Shown piece by piece: positions 57,747 to 64,000 of a stretch of 64,000 nucleotides of DNA (the first letter of the stretch is position 1; each line of letters opens with the position of its first letter). The stretch covers positions 1,883,537 through 1,947,536 of the forward strand of contig NW_005198966.1 in NCBI RefSeq assembly GCF_000372725.1, read 5' to 3'. The notes below the pieces were generated by a model. It was given only the letters and a program-made list of their open reading frames with translations, did not search any database and was not told the DNA's origin. The stretch comes from Emiliania huxleyi CCMP1516 (Eukaryota; Haptophyta; Isochrysidales; Noelaerhabdaceae). Both the position numbers and the translations under genes were made by a program.

Positions 57747-59000
57747 CGCGCGCGCCCACAGGACGAGGACGTACGAGGAGCGAGGAGGGTTTTTGTGTCG
57801 AAGATTTCTTTGCTGTACTCTACGTATCTGTGTGACACTGTCCGTGTGTGGTCTTGTCGTGCCGGATGAAGATATCGAGCTGCCTCACAGACGCGCGTAC
57901 AGTTCAGCCGTGTAGTGCGACGGTGATCGGTTGTGTACGGCTCGCTATCCGGATAGCGCGACGGTGGCACACGGCTTTAAAGGTGACTGATACTGGGCTG
58001 GGTTTTTAGGCATTGTGGGGTTGGCACTCCCATCGATCCTCATGACCTCCTGCGGTCTCTGAGATGGACACCAGTGGGTGTGGGACCACAGCCAGGATAC
58101 ACTCGATGGCTGGGTGCCACCCAGGAGTGGTCGGTCGGTCTCCCGTCATGAGAGAGCCACCATGTGATCTCCGTATGATGATTCACTGACAACCGCCTCA
58201 GTCAACTTTCGTCACAGTTCCCGCTCTGAGAGGAGCTGCGGGTCAGTTCGACAGCTGGAGCTGTGTCGCCGGCGTGCGGCGGCCTGCCTCCGGAGGTGCC
58301 TCTGAGGTGGACACTTTTTGGTCACCGTGAGAGAACGCGTTCGAATTTTCACTCCGGAACTTCAACTCCGCACGCGCACCGGCCAGGGCTACAATAGTGC
58401 CAGTGAGGCGGAGGCCGAGTCGGAAGGCCGCGACCGTCAAGTGTTCCCTCCATTTCCCTACAATCGCTGTGAACCCAGCCACGTACACCACGTACACACC
58501 GCGCAAAACTCCGCATGGGTCGTAGTACTGAGTTCGAATCCCGCAGTTCGAGACTCGGCGCAAACACCCAGACGGGCTGCGGGGGCTGGTTCGAAACCCA
58601 CCTTAGCGTTTTTACCTGCTATCCGCCGGTAGGAATACCCAAACCGGATGCATCTCCGTACGACGCAGAAATTTGCAGTTTTGCGACGGTGTATCAGTCA
58701 CCTTATCCGCCACCCCCTGAGTGAGGAGCAAGCAGGGAGAGAGAGAGAGAGCTTTTGTGGTGTTGGTGGTACGCAATAACGGGACAGGTGGTTGTTCTCT
58801 CTAGCTCCCCTTCTAGCTCTTAGCATGAGCTGCGCCCTGTGTCCGACCCCTTTTGCGCAGCAAGTAGAGAGAGAGAGAGAGGTACCGCAGCAACACCTAC
58901 CTTAAACTTTTAGGCCGCTTGCTTGCGGGTTGCGGCGGTCCTATTCGCAGCTCCGCTGAGGGTCATACGTTGTTTTTCCTTTCTTCGATCCAGAGACACC
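57747..59000. other. Intergenic, no supported gene
   Basis: I see no convincing exon. The second copy of the 50.1-kb repeat (58848-58965) and two short (GA)n runs (58736-58750 and 58866-58880) lie here. GAGTTCGAATCCCGC at 58528 resembles a tRNA T-arm, but no tRNA fold surrounds it. Confidence 0.4.
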
Positions 59001-59107
59001 ATGGCGAGCCAGCCGGGCATAGAAAAAGAAAGCACAAAATCAAGTAACAAGCGTCACGCTCAAGTTTTCCGTCAGGCTGTGGTTCTACACAACTTTGTTG
59101 TGTGTGT

Positions 59108-60777
59108 ATGGAGACCTGCATGCTCGCCGGCACCCTCCAACGCGCGAGCAGCGCGCTCACGGGCCTCGCCCACGCGCCGCCCGTCCCGTCGCGCAAGGCC
59201 AACGGGTGCGAGGAGAGAAATCCAATCATCCTCCGCCTGCTCCAGCTCCTCGCCAACCGGACGCTCTTTCTGGCGGGCGATTCGCAGGAGCGCGCCCACC
59301 CCACCCACACGCGATCCTGGGCCACCAGCTGTGAGCAAGCGACGCTGCCGTCGCAGATGTACTTTTGGTACGCCGACATGACGAGCTGCGTCGTGGGCTG
59401 GAGCCGATACGTGGTCGGCGGACTCGGCGGCCGCCAGGCCCGCTGCCCTGACGCACCCTGCACCCTCTCGAGACGCGCGGAGGAGGCGAGAGGTACAATG
59501 CTCCAGCCCCCTTCGCCGCCCGCCCGCCGCTTGACAGGCGTCTCCAGGATCCTGCTCGCTGCCGCGCACCGAAAAGTCCGCCTTCGGCGGCCGCCAAGCC
59601 GCCACGCTCGCGCTCTGAGAGCTTCCTGGTGCGTCGCAGGTTTCATCCGTACTTTCCGATGTGCAGCGTGCACCGGACGACCGGCACGCTGGTTTGCTGA
59701 GCTAATCGCCTCCAGAGAGCAATCACTCTGTCACCGGGCTGGCAGAGTAGACGGGTGCCACATCCTCTTCCCTCGACTTCACCGCTGCGCAGGTCTGCTA
59801 CGCGAGGGCATCTCGCAACGAGCGCAAGGTTGGGAGCGAGACGAAGCCCTACTACCTTCACGCGCGCGAGGCGCTCGAGAAGCTGCACGGGTACCATCAA
59901 CCCTTGCTCACTCTAGCCCTGGGATCCCGGCTGGCCGCGTCTGGTGCGTCCAGAGGTGTGAGCCGCTCGGGCCGACCGTGCGCGCCCACAGGGTGCTCGA
60001 GCCACACGATGTCTTGGTCCTCAACTCGGGGATCCACTTCACACCCGCAAAGGCCGCGGAGCACGCACGTGCGACCGCCGAATACGTGCGCCGCCGCCTC
60101 GACGCCGCTTCCCTGCTTTGGCTAGCGCACTCACTCACAGGGAGTCTCCCTGCAAGGTGCTCGCCCACGCCGACGGGGCACGGCCTTTGCCCATCGTGCT
60201 CTGGCAACGCCTTGAGATACCGACCAGTGCATCGCTCGACATGTCTTGAACGCAAGGACGTGCTTTTTAGGTGCTCTTCCCACATACCGCACCGCGAGTC
60301 GTGCACGGCCCTTGTCCACCCTGCATGTCACTTGGGACCGCAGGCGCGAGAGTGAGCCGCAACACTTTGGGCGAGTGGGTGGCGGCAGCTCCGGCTGGTA
60401 CAGCTTAGAGGACGACGGCCTTGGGCTCGGCTTTCTTCGTCCGCCAACGGATCTCGATGGCACACAGCGGTGCCGCTGTGGTATCGCATGCCCTCGCCGT
60501 CACTTGCGATGGCTCTGTTAGGCACGTGCCGCGCGCCGGAGGCTGCAAATTCGGTGTAGACGAGCGGGCGCCGCAAGCCCGAGTCGTGGAGAGCACGAGT
60601 CGTCGGCCCTAGGCTCCGACCAACGCGTACAGCGTGGTGACTGCGCAGCTGCAAGGGGTCCTTCCCATCGTCTGGCTGTGGAAGCGCCTGGCTCCGCACT
60701 GGCAGATCCACTGCATGCCCTTCGCCCTCTGCACCCCGGGCGGTGCCGCGACGACCAACTGCGCCCAAGAACTGTAG
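59108..60777 (+). CDS. SGNH/PC-esterase-like protein (TBL/PMR5-like), multi-exon
   Basis: Pieces appear in the order of the plant TBL/PC-esterase fold. Exon 1 (from ATG 59108) has NPIILRLLQLLANRTLFLAG, then DSQ (the GDS catalytic block). Later come QVCYARASRNERKVGSETKP (after TGCGCAG at 59791) and EPHDVLVLNSGIHFTPAKAA near 60005. Then EPQHFGRVGGGSSGWY near 60360 corresponds to the QHF motif seen in algal members, and WQIHCMPFALCTPGGAATTN to the D-C-x-H-x-C-x-PG-x-x-D-x-W-N end. Here the catalytic Asp-x-x-His of that end is altered (IHCMPF) or mis-spliced by me. Introns separate these blocks and not all joins are resolved. Such enzymes acetylate or deacetylate polysaccharides (family knowledge). 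The stop is at 60775-60777. Confidence 0.55.
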
Positions 60778-61912
60778 ATGACTCCAGGGCCAGCTCTCCT
60801 GTCGGCCTCGCAAGCCTCGTCTCTTTTCTGGCACGGCTGGCGCGACCGCTGGCCTGACGCAACGAGCTATGCTTGTCCGCCGCGCGCAGGCTCTCGCAAG
60901 GATTGCACTCACAACACCCTGGGAATGCCATTCACGTTGGCCAACGCGCAGTTCCTCGAGCTGCTAGAGAGAAATGAAGTCAGAGCGGCGCTCGTGCGCG
61001 CGCCGCCAACTTGGCCGCTCCAGACCAGGGACTCATACCTCCGCAACAAGGCGAGACGCTTGACCGCCACGCCGGTCTGCCGGCCAGACGCGCCGCCGCA
61101 GCAGCTTCGCCGCCGGTGTAAGGGAGCCCGCATGTAGATTCGGCAACGAGCCCCGGCCGATAGGACACGAGGCTGGGCAGTCGTGGCGGTAGCTGTAACT
61201 GAGCGCCCGGGACGGACCCCGGTAGGCACGCGGAGGTTGAGCTGCACAGACCAAGCACAGTGCTATGTCGAGGTCAGCGGAGGTCAGCAAGGGGGCGCAG
61301 GCTGCCCGGAGAGTAGTAGTGCCCCGGCCTCGAAGGAGCAGAGCCATGCGTCGCCCTCGGCGGGCCAGCCGATGCGCGGAGCGCCTCACAGTCCCCTGCC
61401 CGAGTCCGCCGCGACGACACCCGCCGTTGCTGCAGCGCGTGGGTTCTTCGCAGTCGACGCGCAGATCGCGCATTGCCACTCGTCGCGAACCGGTCAGAAA
61501 GGGAAGCTGCTGGCCAAGACGATGAGCGCGAGCGACGCTCTCGCGCCCGGCGACGACTGCTACAATCTGAGCTTGAGGCGGACGGGAGAGGGCAAGCTCG
61601 AGACGCTGACGTTCGCCCCGCGACACTGCACTGCCTCCGAGGCTGGCAGCATAGAAGTGACACCCATGAGACGAGTCTTCCCCTCCCCCCACCCACCCCC
61701 CCTCCCCAACCACAACACGAAAGTGACCCCGAGTCGAGCGCTCGCAGGCCCTTCGGTGCCCTGGGCAGTGGCGGCGCGCGACCTTCTCAGACACGCCGAG
61801 GAACTGGCGCCGCCTCGGGAGATGCGTCGCATCGGAGGGCGGGCGCGCGACGACATGCTCGACGGCGCTGTGAGGGCAGCGCTGTCGCAGAAAGAAAGAA
61901 CGAAATCACACC
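60778..61912. other. Possible exons of an unrecognised gene (+)
   Basis: Plus-strand stretches near 60900-61000 (NTLGMPFTLANAQFLELLER) and 61445-61620 (GFFAVDAQIAHCHSSRTGQK, LLAKTMSASDALAPGDDCYN, RTGEGKLETLTFAPRH) read like real protein. I cannot join them or name a family. They could be downstream exons of the preceding gene or a separate gene. Confidence 0.35.
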
Positions 61913-62049
61913 ACCCTAGGGAGCTGGCGAGTACAGATCACATTTCACTTCTTCACGGGGGGATCCATGCACATGTACATGTTGTGAAGCCGCCAGACAA
62001 GCCTTGTGCTGTGAACAGCAGGCGTGGTCTGTACTCGCCAGCCTAGGGG
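61913..62049. mobile_element. 137-bp foldback element (MITE-like)
   Basis: CCTAGGGAGCTGGCGAGTAC AGATCAC (61915-61941, shown in two pieces) faces an inverted GTGGTCTGTACTCGCCAGCC TAGG at 62024-62047. The arms pair over about 24 bp with two small differences. Between them is a CATGCACATGTACATGT palindrome. No target duplication could be fixed. Confidence 0.55.
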
Positions 62050-62224
62050 GAGCGATGGGCCTAAAAGAAATAAAGAAAACGGGCAGGGCAATCCGTAAAA
62101 GAAAGAAAGCCTACCCGGAAATGGGCCAGGCACACGTGCAAACGTAAAATTCTTTCCTTTGTTAGTGCCAGTGCGCGCCAGTCCCGTGCCCAATAAATAA
62201 ATAAACAAACAGTGGTGAAAATCC

Positions 62225-62450
62225 AAAATCAATAAATAAAACGGACATCCAAAAGCGAGGGGGGAGGGCGCATCGCCGCGCGGAGAGGGCTGGGCACAGG
62301 CAGGGCACAGGGGATCTCTCTCGCATAGGATATGCACTCGGCGGCACGGAGGGCAAGGCTGGGCGTCCTATATTTGTGCTCCCCCCCGGACCCCTCACTC
62401 TCGGGCACTATCCATCTGACCACTCATCTGCGGGGCTTGGCGAGCGGCCG
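62225..62450 (-). repeat. SINE-like repeat, copy E
   Basis: It is a direct repeat of 62757-63010. The words ATCTGACCACTCATC, GGGCGTCCTAT…TTTGTGCTCCCC, CTCTCTCGCATAGGATA and AAAAGCGAGGGGGGAGGGCG are shared in order. Read on the minus strand it ends GGATGTCCGTTTTATTTATT. A further (AAAT)n run at 62193-62207 lies beyond. Confidence 0.75.
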
Positions 62451-62756
62451 CAGTGTCCGCCGCTTAAGGTCCTTCGGGCCAGTTTCGGGGGGCAAACCCC
62501 GCCCGGCCCCTAGAACCCCAGGCCCAGGTGTGGCCTAGGGCATCAGAAGGGACCAAGAGGAGTCCAGTCTGAGCCATATCTAGATAGAGCCCATGTTCTT
62601 TCCCCCGAAGGTCGCGTTCAAATGCCCGGAACGGACGTTACAGTGGTTGGTGTCCGGCCGGCGCGATCACCGAGCTGTGACGCTCAGGGAAGCCTGATGA
62701 GGTACTGGTTTCTTTGCCCAGGCCTGGCCTACGGCCCGTGCTGGATCAGCTAAAAT

Positions 62757-63010
62757 AAATAAATAAAACAGACATCCCAAGCTAGGACTGGGTCGAGGAC
62801 AGACACGTCCCCACCTTTGCAGGATTTTGCAAAAGCGAGGGGGGAGGGCGCATCGCGGCGCGGAGAGGGCTGGGCACGGGCACAGGGGGTCTCTCTCGCA
62901 TAGGATACGCACTCGGCGGCACGAGGGCAGGGCTGGGCGTCCTATTTGTGCTCCCCTCCGTATCCCTCGCTCTTGGGCACTATTCATCTGACCACTCATC
63001 AGAGGGGCTT
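62757..63010 (-). repeat. SINE-like repeat, copy D
   Basis: It is the same unit as 62225-62450, about 580 bp away in direct orientation. The minus-strand 3' end is GGGATGTCTGTTTTATTTAT continuing as (ATTT)n. Between the body and tail it has an extra block (GTGGGGACGTGTCTGTCCTC) that is also found in the repeat at 37.95 kb. Confidence 0.78.
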
Positions 63011-63766
63011 CTAGGCGATCGGCCGCGCTCCGGGGCAGGGCTGGGTAGGATGGGCTCGGGCCACTCGCCCGTGCGGGTGTATCCCCGCATGAGCCGGATG
63101 GAGGCCTCGACTGTCCCTCGCGGCAGGCTCTCGAGCAGCTCGAGCAGCTCTCCCGCCGCCACCGCCGCGTCGTACTGCTCCTTCAGGCCGAGCGCGCCGC
63201 AGACCCTGCGGACCGCCTCCTGCTGCACCTCGTCCGGTAGATCGGTGTCATAGCCGGAGGAGTCGGCGGAGGACGCCCGCTTGGCGGGCGGCGAGTCCGG
63301 TGAGGGAGAGCGCGACTGGCGCGAGGGCCCGCCGCCGCGCGCCGACAGCGCGTTCTTGTCGACGAGCCGGGGTCCAGCATTGGCGCGGCCGCTGGCACTG
63401 CGGCCCTTGCCGCGCTGCTGCTGCCCGCGCTTCCTTCCCGGATTAGGGACAGTGAAAGTGCAGCCGCGCCTGCACGCCGCCGCCGCCGGCGGCGGCGGCA
63501 CGCGCGCGGCGGCGGCCGGGCCCGCAGGCGCGGCGGGCTGGCCTCCCGCGGTGGCACCCTGCGGGTGCAATGCGGCTGCGGCGGCGTACGTCATGTTGGT
63601 CGCCGGCTCCGCAGCTGGCGGCTCGGCGGCAGGGGCTGGCGGCGCCGCAGGGCTCGCGCTCGCGGGCGGCTCCGTGGCCTGCGCCTGCCGCTCATGGCGG
63701 ACCGCGCGCTCGAGCTGTGAGTGCGGGTGGAGCTGCACAATGACGTCGCCGCTCTGGATCAGCTGA
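62980..63766 (-). CDS. Unrecognised protein, last exon; stop lies in a SINE-like repeat
   Basis: After an acceptor CCTTGCTCAG the frame reads LIQSGDVIVQLHPHSQLERA (from about 63766), then Ala/Pro-rich linker, a basic segment NPGRKRGQQQRGKGRSASGR, an Arg/Ser stretch SRQSRSPSPDSPPAKRASSA, and a helical domain EVQQEAVRRVCGALGLKEQY, DAAVAAGELLELLESLPRGT, VEASIRLMRGYTRTGEWPEP. It ends SPSDEWSDE at 62980. No ATG begins this exon, so 5' exons are missing or lie beyond the window. The family is not recognised; RS-type and RGG-like basic patches suggest RNA binding. The last codons fall within the SINE-like copy D. Confidence 0.55.
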
Positions 63767-63844
63767 GCAAGGTTTGGGCAGAAATTCTGTTATTTTTTCA
63801 GCCTTCGATTTGGCGCGGCCGAGCAACTAACTGCCGCCGCCGTC

Positions 63845-64000
63845 ATGGCTGGCATGGAGGTGGAGTACGACGTGACCACGGCCACCTCAGAGGACCCAGA
63901 CTTCCCCGCCGAGAACCTCGCGGAGGGCCGGCGGAAGGGATGGCGAGCTGCGCGCGGAGCGCCTCGTGCTGCGCTCGAGCTGAAGCTCGCCAGCCCGTGC
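63845..64000 (+). CDS. 5' end of a CEP104-like (F5/8-type) protein, partial
   Basis: ATG 63845 opens MAGMEVEYDVTTATSEDPDF, then PAENLAEGRRKGW. This resembles the N-terminal beta-sandwich of CEP104 and related ciliary-tip proteins, where a '…ATSED-x-x-(Y/F)PA-x-x-L…GW' opening precedes a PQ-x-L-x-L strand (similarity judged by eye). The frame continues to the window edge (ALELKLASPC). An alternative frame (LRAERLVLR) fits the expected strand slightly better, so a splice or frameshift near 63950 is possible. The gene is divergent from the minus-strand exon at 63766 and only about 80 bp away. Confidence 0.45.
   Translation, partial: MAGMEVEYDVTTATSEDPDFPAENLAEGRRKGWRAARGAPRAALELKLASPC

Noticed and set aside
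58520-58610. GAGTTCGAATCCCGC and GGTTCGAAACC, tRNA T-arm-like words
   Set aside because: No D-arm or acceptor-stem pairing upstream; the two words are about 65 bp apart but do not frame a cloverleaf.

Overview
This window is nuclear DNA from a GC-rich, intron-containing eukaryote, most likely a unicellular alga. A haptophyte such as the Emiliania/Chrysochromulina/Prymnesium group is my best guess (inference). The evidence is: recognisable eukaryotic genes (VPS51, spermidine synthase, a VAP/MSP-domain protein, SWS1/ZSWIM7, an RMND1-type exon, a histone H2A remnant), short introns, genes on both strands without operons, many microsatellites, and many non-autonomous transposons. Where protein conservation and exon phase fix a junction, GC-AG introns are at least as common as GT-AG introns, which is unusual.

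Layout. 1-4 kb is repeats: a 0.93-kb inverted-repeat element carrying a broken gene fragment (1453-2380) and a CTGACAG-array repeat (2690-3672). 4-7 kb holds VPS51 on the minus strand. Immediately upstream of its start lies a 2.2-kb element with TTAA flanks (7051-9256). 11-13 kb holds a two-exon multi-pass membrane protein. 15.8-18.7 kb holds an unrecognised minus-strand gene with a partial tandem copy, a long (TG)n tract, an orphan glycosidase-like last exon and an inverted copy of part of the membrane-protein gene. 18.9-21 kb is a nine-exon spermidine synthase. 22.6-25.9 kb encodes a large unrecognised protein with three 164-residue repeats. 27.2-27.75 kb is a mariner-type MITE. 28-29.5 kb has an orphan RMND1-like last exon and an apparently intact pyrroline-5-carboxylate reductase. 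29.8-33.5 kb is a non-LTR retrotransposon with a continuous 1219-codon ORF. 35-39 kb holds a small mitochondrial-type membrane protein, an MSP/VAP-like protein and a glutathione S-transferase. The GST diverges from a long FHA/coiled-coil gene (39.1-43.8 kb). 44.2-44.7 kb is SWS1/ZSWIM7. 45-49.7 kb is repeats plus a Helitron-like ORF overlapping an unrecognised ORF. 52.4-55.2 kb encodes a NuSAP-like protein with eight nearly identical 48-residue repeats. 55.4-56.2 kb contains frameshifted remnants of a 1-Cys peroxiredoxin and a histone H2A. 56.6 kb starts a putatively acylated protein, and 59.1-60.8 kb an SGNH/PC-esterase-like gene. 62-64 kb holds two copies of a SINE-like repeat, an unrecognised gene whose stop lies in one copy, and the 5' end of a CEP104-like gene.

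The genes do not form a pathway cluster. The standouts are: (i) the GC-AG intron bias, with two VPS51 introns whose 5' ends duplicate the downstream exon; (ii) several clean non-autonomous transposons with recognisable termini and target-site duplications; (iii) a dispersed short retroposon-like family ending in GTGTCCGTTTT(ATTT)n; (iv) gene fragments scattered as pseudo-exons. Starts and most unconfirmed splice junctions are inferred by eye.
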